Source: Paenibacillus glycanilyticus (lineage in GTDB: Bacteria; Bacillota; Bacilli; Paenibacillales; Paenibacillaceae). From it: a stretch of 64,000 nucleotides of DNA. Below, in pieces: positions 25,538 through 32,837 of this stretch. The DNA lies in the NCBI RefSeq assembly GCF_023715145.1, contig NZ_JAMBNP010000004.1, positions 372,001 to 436,000 of the forward strand, in the 5' to 3' direction. The translations under genes were made by a program, and so were the position numbers. Positions within the stretch are counted from its first letter, which is position 1, and each line of letters begins with the position of its first letter. The notes beneath the pieces were generated by a model that worked only from the letters and a program-made list of their open reading frames with translations, was not told the DNA's origin and did not search any database.

Positions 25538-25584
25538 GGAGAACTCTCCTCTTGATAGTAAACGGAGACCTCTCCGTTTGTCAA
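25538..25584 (-). promoter_or_regulatory. Isochorismatase promoter with two TetR-type operators
   Basis: On the minus strand TTGACA (25579-25584) and TACTAT (25555-25560) are separated by exactly 18 nt, and that spacer is the perfect palindrome AACGGAGA-CC-TCTCCGTT (25561-25578). A second copy of the core, GGAGA-AC-TCTCC (25538-25549), covers the start-site region. The arrangement predicts tight repression by the divergent TetR protein. Confidence 0.75.
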
Positions 25585-25625
25585 CCAAACCTACTTTACT
25601 CCAATTCGCAAGGAAGTGAATCGGC

Positions 25626-26240
25626 ATGAACGAAGAAGAGACAACTCCTCCGCCAAAGCCAGAACGCCGGGATGCTGCCGAGAACCGTCAGCGCATTCTG
25701 AATGCGGCTCTGCAGCTGTTCGAACGGCATGGCGTGGAGCAAGTCAGCATGAATCAGATAGCGGCGGAGGCCCAGATCGGACCGGGAACCTTATACCGCA
25801 GATACCGCAATAAGAGCGAGCTGTGCCTGGATCTGATGAAGGATAATCTGGTCATCTTGTTCGAGGATATTTACGCTTACCTCGAAGATAACCGCAGCGA
25901 CGCCCCTGGCTCCAGACTGCGGGGAATTCTAGCCTTATTTATGAAGTTCCGGGAGAAGAAATCCCAGCTGCTGCGGGGAGTGGAAGATTCCTCCCAAGCC
26001 AACCGGCCAAGCTCCAGAACAAAAGGCCCTCTCTATCACGAGCTGCATGAAATTCTAGTCCAGCTGTTTGATGAGATGCTGGCCGTATCCGGACAATCCG
26101 GACCAAACAGCGTATTCCGCGCCGACATGCTGCTAAACGGCGTTAGCAGCGAGTCTTATCTGTTTCAGCTGGAAGTGCGCGGCTACACGACGGAACAAAT
26201 TCTCGAGCATCTCTGCGATACTTTTATTACCGGCCATTGA
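25626..26240 (+). CDS. TetR/AcrR-family transcriptional regulator
   Basis: 204 residues. The N-terminal TetR helix-turn-helix (residues 15-62: RQRILNAALQLFERHGVEQVSMNQIA, with GPGTLYRRYRNKSEL as recognition part) is followed by a helical ligand domain. It is divergent from the isochorismatase/MFS pair, and two matching palindromes lie in that promoter. It likely represses an efflux or detoxification unit until a ligand binds. AAGGAAGTG precedes the ATG. Confidence 0.92.
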   Translation: MNEEETTPPPKPERRDAAENRQRILNAALQLFERHGVEQVSMNQIAAEAQIGPGTLYRRYRNKSELCLDLMKDNLVILFEDIYAYLEDNRSDAPGSRLRGILALFMKFREKKSQLLRGVEDSSQANRPSSRTKGPLYHELHEILVQLFDEMLAVSGQSGPNSVFRADMLLNGVSSESYLFQLEVRGYTTEQILEHLCDTFITGH

Positions 26241-26254
26241 TTATAGAGCAGAAA

Positions 26255-26297
26255 AAACCAGCCAGATTCCCGAAAAGGGAATACTTGCTGGTTTTTA
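26255..26297. terminator. Bidirectional terminator between TetR and FAD-Rieske genes
   Basis: AAAAACCAGC...GCTGGTTTTT inverted repeat with an inner TTCCCgaaaaGGGAA stem between two convergent genes. Confidence 0.8.
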
Positions 26298-26309
26298 TTC
26301 GTTAGTATG

Positions 26310-27836
26310 TTATAGCCGGACCAGCGGCTTCTCGGCCGGTCCGTCAATCACATCACCCGTAATGGAGAACCGGGAGCCGTGACAAGGGCAATCCCAGGTC
26401 CTCTCCCCGTTGTTCCATTCCACTTCGCAGCCCATATGGGTGCAGGTCGTATCCACAAGAAACAGCCGACCGTCTTTATCCCGGTATCCGCCTGCCCTGC
26501 GGCCATGAATTTGCACCACGCTTCCTTCATCCTTCTCAAGCTGTTCCGGACGTTTCTTGACGTACTCCAGCTTTCCTGCGATCAGATGCTTCGCCACATC
26601 CGCATTGTCCGCTATCAGCTTGCCCACCGTCTTCCACGACACGGAGCGTGAAGGAGAGAATAAGCCTTCATAAGGATTTTCCCGCTCCAGGATAAGGTCC
26701 CGGATCAGCAGGGCAGCCGCCGTCCCGTTGGTCATTCCCCATTTCCGAAAGCCCGTCGCAATCCATACGTTAGAAGCCGAAGCCGTTATCCGACCGATAA
26801 AAGGAAGCTTGTCAGCCGTAGCGAGATCCTGCGCCGACCATCTGTAAGCAATCTCTTTGAGCTTGAACTGATTCTCCGCGAATTTTCTGAGCTCTTCGTA
26901 ATGATTGATCGTACAGATTCCCTGCCCCGTCTTATGGCTCTGTCCCCCTAGAATAATCAGCTTGTTCTGGTCATCCAGCGGCGCGTAGCGGATGGAGCGC
27001 TTCGGATCCTCCGCGCTCAAGTACATTCCGCCGGGATACTCGTCTTCCACCCGCAATCCAAGCACATAGGAGCGATCGGCGTGCATCCGGGCGAAATAAA
27101 ATCCCATGCCGTCATAGAACGGAAAATGCGTGCAGGAAACGACGTATTTGCAAGTAATCCGATGACCGTCGCTCGTCATGACTTTAGGCGTATCCACCTG
27201 CTCCACATCCACGGCTGTCGTATGCTCATAGATCCGGCCGCCTAGCTTCTGGAATTCCCGGACCAGCTTGAGCAAATAGTTAAGCGGGTGGAACTGCGCC
27301 TGACCATCCATTCGTACTGCTCCAAACAACGGCAGCTGCAGCGGCATGCGATCCAGATAAGCACCCGGAATGCCAAGCTCCTGATAAGCCTTCGCTTCGT
27401 TCTCCACCTTGACGATATAGTCCACATGATGGGTATAGACGTAGGCGTCCTGCTTCGCATAGCCGCATTCAATCTGATGCTTCTCGATCGTTTGTTCGAT
27501 AAAGCTCATGGCATCTTTGGCCGCCTGATAATATAACCTTGCTTTTTCCTTGCCTTCCGAGCGGATAAGCTCGTCGAATATCAGGTCATGCTGCGCCGTT
27601 ATTTTCGCCGTGGTATGGGCCGTTGTCCCGTTCAGGATCTCGCCGGCTTCCACCAATACGACACGCAGTCCCTCTTGGCTTAACAGATACGCCGTTGTTA
27701 TTCCGGAGATTCCTCCGCCCACAACAACAACGTCCGCTTCGCTGTCTTGGGTCAGCTTCGGACACTTGGGGCGCTCCTCCTGGGTTGCCGTCCAGTAGGA
27801 CTCCGGAAACTGCGGCAGGTCTTTATGATACGACAT
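26310..27836 (-). CDS. FAD-dependent oxidoreductase with C-terminal Rieske domain
   Basis: 508 residues. The N-terminal DAO-type FAD domain has VVVGGGISGITTAYLL (about residues 36-51) and, near residue 350, IATGFRKWGMTNG, typical of the family. The last 90 residues form a Rieske [2Fe-2S] domain with CTHMGCEV and CPCHGSRF, the two Cys-His ligand pairs. The architecture matches the widespread YhfW-type group of uncertain substrate. It is probably a cytoplasmic amine or amino-acid oxidoreductase passing electrons through the Rieske centre. GAGGAG precedes the ATG. Confidence 0.9.
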   Translation of the reverse strand: MSYHKDLPQFPESYWTATQEERPKCPKLTQDSEADVVVVGGGISGITTAYLLSQEGLRVVLVEAGEILNGTTAHTTAKITAQHDLIFDELIRSEGKEKARLYYQAAKDAMSFIEQTIEKHQIECGYAKQDAYVYTHHVDYIVKVENEAKAYQELGIPGAYLDRMPLQLPLFGAVRMDGQAQFHPLNYLLKLVREFQKLGGRIYEHTTAVDVEQVDTPKVMTSDGHRITCKYVVSCTHFPFYDGMGFYFARMHADRSYVLGLRVEDEYPGGMYLSAEDPKRSIRYAPLDDQNKLIILGGQSHKTGQGICTINHYEELRKFAENQFKLKEIAYRWSAQDLATADKLPFIGRITASASNVWIATGFRKWGMTNGTAAALLIRDLILERENPYEGLFSPSRSVSWKTVGKLIADNADVAKHLIAGKLEYVKKRPEQLEKDEGSVVQIHGRRAGGYRDKDGRLFLVDTTCTHMGCEVEWNNGERTWDCPCHGSRFSITGDVIDGPAEKPLVRL

Positions 27837-27907
27837 CGTTATGCTCCTCTCGTCAACTGCTCGATTTCCTTAATCTGCACGAACCAGAGAAATTTATGTG
27901 CCGCAGC

Positions 27908-29095
27908 CTATTTGCCTGCCGCTTTGCTTCCAAGACGCAGCATCAGCGCAGTACCGGCCATAATTATGACCCCGCTGAGCGCATAGACAGCCATTAAAGA
28001 GAAGGCGTGCTTCAAATAGCCGGACAAGGACATGCCAATGACCATCATCCCCATAAAAACAGGCATAATCGCTCCGGATACCCGGCCCATAAAAGCCATC
28101 TCCGTGTTTTGCACGATAAGCGTCTGAATGCCGCCTTGTATGGACGGATATACCAAACCGCTGATGACGAGCAGCAGAATGGTGAGCCAGATCATCGTCG
28201 ATGCGCCGATGCCAACCGTACAGAAGGCAGTAATCAGCAATCCGCCGATAAACAGTTGCCGCGGCTTCGCCTTTTTCGCTAATCCCATTATGGCGATACC
28301 CCCAATCAGCATCGCTGCGCCATTCGTCATGACGAGCCACTGCAGGAAGCCAGTATCCTGTCCCAGCTGCTCTACCACGATAAAGATCTGTAGCGGCTGA
28401 GTGAGTCCGGAAGCAAAGCCAACTATCGCAAAGCTGAAGGACAGAGTTCGCAAAGCCGTGTTCGACCTGACATAACGCAAGCCTGCCGTCAGTTCCTTGC
28501 CGAAGCTGGTGCTCGCATCCGGTCTTGGGTCCACGGTATCTCTCGGCAAGGTAGCAAGAATGATGGACGAGCCCAAGAATAAGACAGCCGTAAGGATAAG
28601 CGAAATATGAATGCCAAGCTTCAGAAAGACGATGGTGCCGATCACCGGCCCCAGAACCATAAAGATGGCGACAAGCGTTTGGGACAACGCCATGACACTT
28701 TGCAGCTGCTCAGCCGGGACATGGCGTTTGTAGAGCTTCATGCCGGAAGGCTGCGAGAATTGCGACAGGCTGGCAGACACGAAGGAACCGATAAGCAGGG
28801 CCAACCACCCGCCGTTCATCAGAGCAAGCAGAACTGCCACTACGGATAGGGCAGAAAGCACATCACTGCCCACCATCGTCCGTTTTGGCTGCCATCTGTC
28901 AGCCAGAGTCCCTCCAATGAGAGCAAACAGGAAGATTGGCGAGAATTCCGCTACGGAAATAAGGGAGACATAGACCGGATTATTGTTGGTCAAATCCGTT
29001 ACATACAGCAAAACCGCGTAGTTTCGGATCCATATGCCCAGCTGCAGCAGCATCCGCGAACAAATAATGGTACGGACATAACGATTGGAGAACAT
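27908..29095 (-). CDS. MFS transporter (enterobactin/macrolide-exporter-like)
   Basis: About 395 residues, 12 hydrophobic segments. GGTLADRWQPKRTMV (loop 2-3) and the overall pattern fit the MFS_3/TetV-like branch of efflux proteins. The frame opens at 29149, but GGAGG is 8 nt before the ATG at 29095, giving the start MFSNRYVRTI. A 21-nt perfect palindrome lies about 70 nt upstream. The substrate is unknown. Confidence 0.85.
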   Translation of the reverse strand: MFSNRYVRTIICSRMLLQLGIWIRNYAVLLYVTDLTNNNPVYVSLISVAEFSPIFLFALIGGTLADRWQPKRTMVGSDVLSALSVVAVLLALMNGGWLALLIGSFVSASLSQFSQPSGMKLYKRHVPAEQLQSVMALSQTLVAIFMVLGPVIGTIVFLKLGIHISLILTAVLFLGSSIILATLPRDTVDPRPDASTSFGKELTAGLRYVRSNTALRTLSFSFAIVGFASGLTQPLQIFIVVEQLGQDTGFLQWLVMTNGAAMLIGGIAIMGLAKKAKPRQLFIGGLLITAFCTVGIGASTMIWLTILLLVISGLVYPSIQGGIQTLIVQNTEMAFMGRVSGAIMPVFMGMMVIGMSLSGYLKHAFSLMAVYALSGVIIMAGTALMLRLGSKAAGK

Positions 29096-29162
29096 GCTGA
29101 ATACCTCCAGCTTTCTAAAAGATTTGTAGGAATGACTCTGCAGAATCATTCACTTGTTTACT

Positions 29163-29183
29163 TATTTAGTAATTTACTAAATA
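29163..29183. promoter_or_regulatory. 21-nt palindromic operator upstream of the MFS gene
   Basis: TATTTAGTAA-T-TTACTAAATA, a perfect 10+10 inverted repeat, about 70 nt before the MFS start. The AT-rich form recalls ArsR or MarR operators. No such regulator gene is adjacent, so it may be recognised in trans. Confidence 0.55.
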
Positions 29184-29258
29184 GCTGGTGTTAGTGTAAT
29201 GCGGATTTTGACGTACGTCAATCCGTTTTTTTTTAAAACAAAATACTTTTGCCCCGCC

Positions 29259-29285
29259 TGTCACAAATTCCGGCCCTTCGTTGTC
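29259..29285 (+). promoter_or_regulatory. ECF41-like promoter upstream of the sigma gene
   Basis: TGTCACA (29259-29265), 16 nt, TGTC (29282-29285). The known ECF41 promoter is TGTCACA-N16/17-CGTC, so the -35 is exact and the -10 has one mismatch. It is about 180 nt upstream of the ECF41-type sigma gene, but a terminator-like hairpin lies between. Confidence 0.45.
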
Positions 29286-29377
29286 TGAGATAAAGAAACT
29301 GACAAATGCGATTAATCATTGCGATCGCAACGGGCATGTTCCCCGGCTGCTACGACAATTAAGTCTTTAAACGGCCA

Positions 29378-29412
29378 AAGAAACCACTCCTCGTGAATGA
29401 GGGTGGTTTCTT
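29378..29412 (+). terminator. Strong hairpin between the ECF41-like promoter and the sigma gene
   Basis: AAGAAACCAC-T-CCTC pairs with GAGG-GTGGTTTCTT around a 6-nt loop; the trailing T run is short and interrupted. The rest of 29096-29462 holds only the palindrome, the ECF41-like promoter and no credible ORF. Confidence 0.5.
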
Positions 29413-29462
29413 GTTGTGCGTTGCGGTATGATCAATTTTAGTAAATATTTGGAGGTCGATGT

Positions 29463-30368
29463 GTGTTGACGGCAAACGATACAGCGTTGGATATTGAACA
29501 ACTATACCGGGAGTATAAACCGCTGCTCACCTCAATTGCTTACCGGATGCTTGGTTCCATGAGTGAAGCGGAAGATGCGGTCCAGGATGTGTTCGTTACC
29601 GTCAGTAAGCTGGAGGGGATCGACATCTCTTACCCGAAAGCCTACCTGGTCAAGCTGCTGACCAATCGCGTCTTAAACGTGATGAAGTCGGCTCCGCGGA
29701 AGCGCGAAAGCTACCCCGGGCAGTGGCTGCCAGAGCCCGTCATGGATGGACTTCCGGAAGCATCGCCGCTGGATAATGTTATTCAGCATGAACAACTGGG
29801 CTATGCCCTTCTTGTTTTACTGCAGACCTGTACGCCGCCCGAGCGCGCCGTATTTGTATTGCGTGAATCCTTCGGTTACGAATACGCCGAAATTGCTGCC
29901 ATGCTGGACAAATCGGAAGCAGCCTGCCGGAAAATCTTCAGCCGTGCATCGGCCAAGATCGGCCACTCTTCTGCCCAGGATACGGACAGCAAAGCCATGC
30001 TTGACGAGTCGATGACCCGCTTCGTGCAATCCTTCTCCGAAGCCATCTACACCGGCCGTCTGGAAAGCTTCATTCATCTGCTCACCGATGATGCCGTTCT
30101 GATCACTGACGGAGGGGGTATTGTTCGTTCGGCATTTAACCCTATTATTGGTCCTCACCGGGTTATCGCCTTCCTGGAAGGCATTGCTCGCAAAGGCGCA
30201 CTCGCAGGCGACTGGCGTACGGTATCCATCAGCGGGCAAAAAGGCTTGATGCAGGTCGTACAGGATAAAGCTGTTACCGTGTATCTCTTCGAGCCTGACG
30301 AACAAACGGGTAAAATTCGTTCCATGTATTCCGTAACCAATCCGGAGAAGCTTACAAGGATTCAATAA
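29463..30368 (+). CDS. ECF41-type RNA polymerase sigma factor (SigJ-like)
   Basis: 301 residues. Sigma region 2 (about 12-80: SIAYRMLGSMSEAEDAVQDVF), region 4 (about 110-165: PPERAVFVLRESFGYEYAEIAAML) and a C-terminal SnoaL-like extension follow in order. The linker carries WLPEP, and the extension carries DGGG (about residue 218) and NPEKL near the end, close to the DGGGK and NPDKL motifs of ECF41 proteins, whose extension acts as a built-in activity switch in place of an anti-sigma. It starts with GTG at 29463, 7 nt after GGAGG. No COE-type partner gene, usual for ECF41, is next to it. Confidence 0.9.
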   Translation: MLTANDTALDIEQLYREYKPLLTSIAYRMLGSMSEAEDAVQDVFVTVSKLEGIDISYPKAYLVKLLTNRVLNVMKSAPRKRESYPGQWLPEPVMDGLPEASPLDNVIQHEQLGYALLVLLQTCTPPERAVFVLRESFGYEYAEIAAMLDKSEAACRKIFSRASAKIGHSSAQDTDSKAMLDESMTRFVQSFSEAIYTGRLESFIHLLTDDAVLITDGGGIVRSAFNPIIGPHRVIAFLEGIARKGALAGDWRTVSISGQKGLMQVVQDKAVTVYLFEPDEQTGKIRSMYSVTNPEKLTRIQ

Positions 30369-30374
30369 CCGCGA

Positions 30375-30409
30375 AGACCATTTCTCAATAGCGAGAAATG
30401 GTCTTTTTT
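30375..30409 (+). terminator. Terminator after the ECF41 sigma gene
   Basis: GACCATTTCTC...GAGAAATGGTC followed by TTTTTT. Confidence 0.85.
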
Positions 30410-30410
30410 A

Positions 30411-30460
30411 TTGCATTGTTGCTCATCCTGCGTTAAAATAACCAAACATCCTACGTTTGG
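30411..30460 (+). promoter_or_regulatory. GntR gene promoter and palindromic operator
   Basis: TTGCAT (30411-30416), 17 nt, TAAAAT (30434-30439) is a good promoter. Immediately downstream is CCAAAC-N7-GTTTGG (30442-30460), a perfect inverted repeat over the predicted transcription start. It is the likely autoregulatory site of the FadR/GntR protein. Confidence 0.7.
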
Positions 30461-30482
30461 ACGATTGGAAAGGAGCATCATT

Positions 30483-31199
30483 ATGCTAAAGCAAACAAAA
30501 CGGTTAACCCTTGTCGAGCAGGTGGCCGAGCAGATTGAAGGCTTGATTGCTTCCGGAGCATGGGCTGTTGGCACGAAAGTCCCGCCGGAGCCTGAACTGA
30601 TGGAGCAGCTTCAGGTCAGCCGCAACACGTTGCGGGAAGCGATTCGCGCGTTAACCCATGCCGGTTTATTAAAAACAAGACAAGGCGACGGTACTTATGT
30701 GTGTTCCTCCAGTGCGCTTGGCCCCGTGCTGAAGAAGCGGATCTTACGCTCCAATTGGCTTGAGACTCTCGAAGTCAGGCATGCCTTGGAGAAGGAAGCT
30801 GCAAGTCTCGCCGCACAGCGCCGGGACGAAGCGGACTTGGAACGAATGGCTTATTGCCTCGAGCAAAGCAAGCTGGCTATTCATGACGAGAATGCTCTTG
30901 CCTATGCGCAGTGGGATGTAGAGTTCCATCAGGCCGTTCTCTCCGCTTCCCGGAACGGGCTGCTCATCGAGCTGTACGATTACATATCGGACAGCTTGCA
31001 GCCCATTCTTATCGAGATGTTTGACCAGTCCGACTTCCTGCCCTTCCATCAGAACCATGCGCAGCTGCTAGAAGCGATCACTATTGGAGACAGCGGCAAA
31101 GCCGTAGAGATGGTTCAGCACTATATACGGGAAACACAAGAACATTTTCATAACGAAGACATCGCCGGAGGTCACACCCCACATGGAACAGATCAATAA
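30483..31199 (+). CDS. FadR-subfamily GntR transcriptional regulator
   Basis: About 238 residues. The N-terminal winged helix (10-75: LVEQVAEQIEGLI, GTKVPPEPELMEQLQVSRNTLREAIRAL in outline, GLLKTRQGDGTYV) is followed by an all-helical FCD domain with the metal-type His pattern (EFHQAVL, HAQLLEAI, HYIRETQEH). The start at 30483 follows AAAGGAG. It overlaps the following MFS gene by 17 bp, so the two are one operon and the regulator probably controls that transporter and itself. Confidence 0.9.
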   Translation: MLKQTKRLTLVEQVAEQIEGLIASGAWAVGTKVPPEPELMEQLQVSRNTLREAIRALTHAGLLKTRQGDGTYVCSSSALGPVLKKRILRSNWLETLEVRHALEKEAASLAAQRRDEADLERMAYCLEQSKLAIHDENALAYAQWDVEFHQAVLSASRNGLLIELYDYISDSLQPILIEMFDQSDFLPFHQNHAQLLEAITIGDSGKAVEMVQHYIRETQEHFHNEDIAGGHTPHGTDQ

Positions 31200-32397
31200 A
31201 CTAGCGAAACAAGACATCAAGCAGGCATCTGGTCTTCTGCTTGTCTTAAGCCTTATTTTTGTAGCCGCGAATCTTAGAGCACCAATCACTTCGGTTGGTC
31301 CGCTTGTCAGTTATATCCGCGAGTCAACAGGCATTTCCAATTCCGTCGCAGGACTGCTGACTACGGTTCCGCTGCTCGCTTTTACCTTCATGTCCCCCTT
31401 CGCCGCCCGGCTTGCCCGCCGATATAGCGTTGAGCGTGTCATCCTGTATGCTCTTATCTTTATCGGGATCGGCACGTTATGCCGTTCCGTCTCCAGCAGC
31501 GTAACGCTGTTTGGCGGAACCATGTTGATTGGCTTAGCGATTGCCGTTTGCAATGTATTGCTTCCAAGTCTCGTAAAAAGAGATTTCTCAAGCAAAATTG
31601 GCTTAATGACCGGTATCTATTCGGTAGCGATGAATATATGCGGAGCGCTTGCCTCTGGGATCAGCGTACCGCTCGCCAGAGATGCCGGCTTTGGCTGGCA
31701 AGGCGCCCTTAGCAGCTGGCTTGTTCTGACAGCCGTCGGAATCATTTGCTGGCTGCCAAGAATGCGCCAAACCAAACAAGCGGCTGCCGCCGTATCTCAA
31801 GCCCATACAGCAGCGTCCGAAACCAAGCTGTCCCGCTCTCCTCTTGCGTGGCAAGTTACTTCCTTTATGGGACTTCAATCGTTTATCTTTTACAATCTGG
31901 TGGCCTGGCTTCCGGAGATCTTGAGCAGCCGGGGAATGACAAGCGACACGGCAGGCTGGATGCTGTCGCTTATCCAGTTCTCCATGCTTCCGTTTACCTT
32001 CGTTATTCCGATTGTTGCAAGCCGGATGAAGAATCAGCGTATGCTTGTCGTTATGACGACCTTGCTGTATATCGTTGGTATTGGCGGACTGCTTGCGGAC
32101 GGCAACTCCCTTGTTCCTCTATGGTCCGTATTGATTGGTATCGCAGGCGCAGGCTCCTTCAGTCTGGCGATGCTGTTCTTCACGCTTCGCACACGTTCAA
32201 CTCAGGCCGCTGCCCGGCTGTCCGGCATGGCGCAGTCGTTCGGATATTTGCTGGCTGCTATTGGCCCGCTCGTCTTTGGTCTCATTCATGACCTCACCCA
32301 TCATTGGACGATATCGATCGTCATGCTGATCGCTGCAAGCGTTCTGATCTTTGTCTTTGGCATGGGTGCCGCGCGCAACCGTTATGTAGGCGAATAA
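31183..32397 (+). CDS. CynX/NimT-family MFS transporter
   Basis: 404 residues, 12 predicted membrane helices. FVAANLRAPITSVGPLV at helix 1 is the hallmark of the CynX/NimT (cyanate/2-nitroimidazole) family, and LPSLVKRDFSSKIGLMTGIYSVAMN continues it. It is in an operon with the GntR regulator. The substrate is unknown; the family name does not prove cyanate transport. GGAGG lies about 10 nt before the ATG. Confidence 0.88.
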   Translation: MEQINKLAKQDIKQASGLLLVLSLIFVAANLRAPITSVGPLVSYIRESTGISNSVAGLLTTVPLLAFTFMSPFAARLARRYSVERVILYALIFIGIGTLCRSVSSSVTLFGGTMLIGLAIAVCNVLLPSLVKRDFSSKIGLMTGIYSVAMNICGALASGISVPLARDAGFGWQGALSSWLVLTAVGIICWLPRMRQTKQAAAAVSQAHTAASETKLSRSPLAWQVTSFMGLQSFIFYNLVAWLPEILSSRGMTSDTAGWMLSLIQFSMLPFTFVIPIVASRMKNQRMLVVMTTLLYIVGIGGLLADGNSLVPLWSVLIGIAGAGSFSLAMLFFTLRTRSTQAAARLSGMAQSFGYLLAAIGPLVFGLIHDLTHHWTISIVMLIAASVLIFVFGMGAARNRYVGE

Positions 32398-32399
32398 CA

Positions 32400-32442
32400 A
32401 AAGCGGCTGTATCAGGTTTAACCTGATACAGCCGCTTTTCGT
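32400..32442. terminator. Terminator after the CynX-like gene
   Basis: AAAAGCGGCTGTATCAGG...CCTGATACAGCCGCTTTT, an 18-bp perfect stem between convergent genes, T/A-flanked on both strands. Confidence 0.9.
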
Positions 32443-32447
32443 TAGGC

Positions 32448-32756
32448 TTATCCCTCGACAATATCCGCTTCAAGCTCGCTTGCGATCTCCAGCATCTTCG
32501 GAATGACAGCCTCATTGCTGCCTGATACGTACAGATCTCCGCTATACAGGCGGAATGGGATCTTGGCATCCCCAAAGTTCCACATGAAGAAATCTCCTTC
32601 GATGGACATCGTGCTTTCGGGTCCCTTCACCGTAAATACGGAGGTGTATTCGAAATCCGGCTTGGACTCAAATAGCTGCTTGCATTCTTCTAATGTGAGG
32701 TCTTGCACATTGCCTGTTTCTTTCAAAGATCTAGTAATGCGGTAACGCTGGCTCAT
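32448..32756 (-). CDS. Small hypothetical protein
   Basis: 102 residues, soluble, acidic, with alternating beta-strand-like stretches (FEYTSVFTVKG, MSIEGDFFMWNFG, IPFRLYSGDLYVSG) and a C-terminal helix. There is no signal peptide. The ATG at 32756 is preceded by GGGAGG. I do not recognise the family. It is probably monocistronic, convergent with the CynX-like gene. Confidence 0.65.
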   Translation of the reverse strand: MSQRYRITRSLKETGNVQDLTLEECKQLFESKPDFEYTSVFTVKGPESTMSIEGDFFMWNFGDAKIPFRLYSGDLYVSGSNEAVIPKMLEIASELEADIVEG

Positions 32757-32837
32757 CGGAATAGGCCTCCCTGAAATAAAGTAAGTGCCTATTAGTATAC
32801 ATGACTTAGGACCAGCCTTCAAAACGGAAAATTCAAT

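Noticed and set aside
29308..29364. An 18-codon ORF (MRLIIAIATGMFPG...) between the ECF41-like promoter and the hairpin
   Set aside because: It has no SD and no recognisable product; not enough to call a gene.
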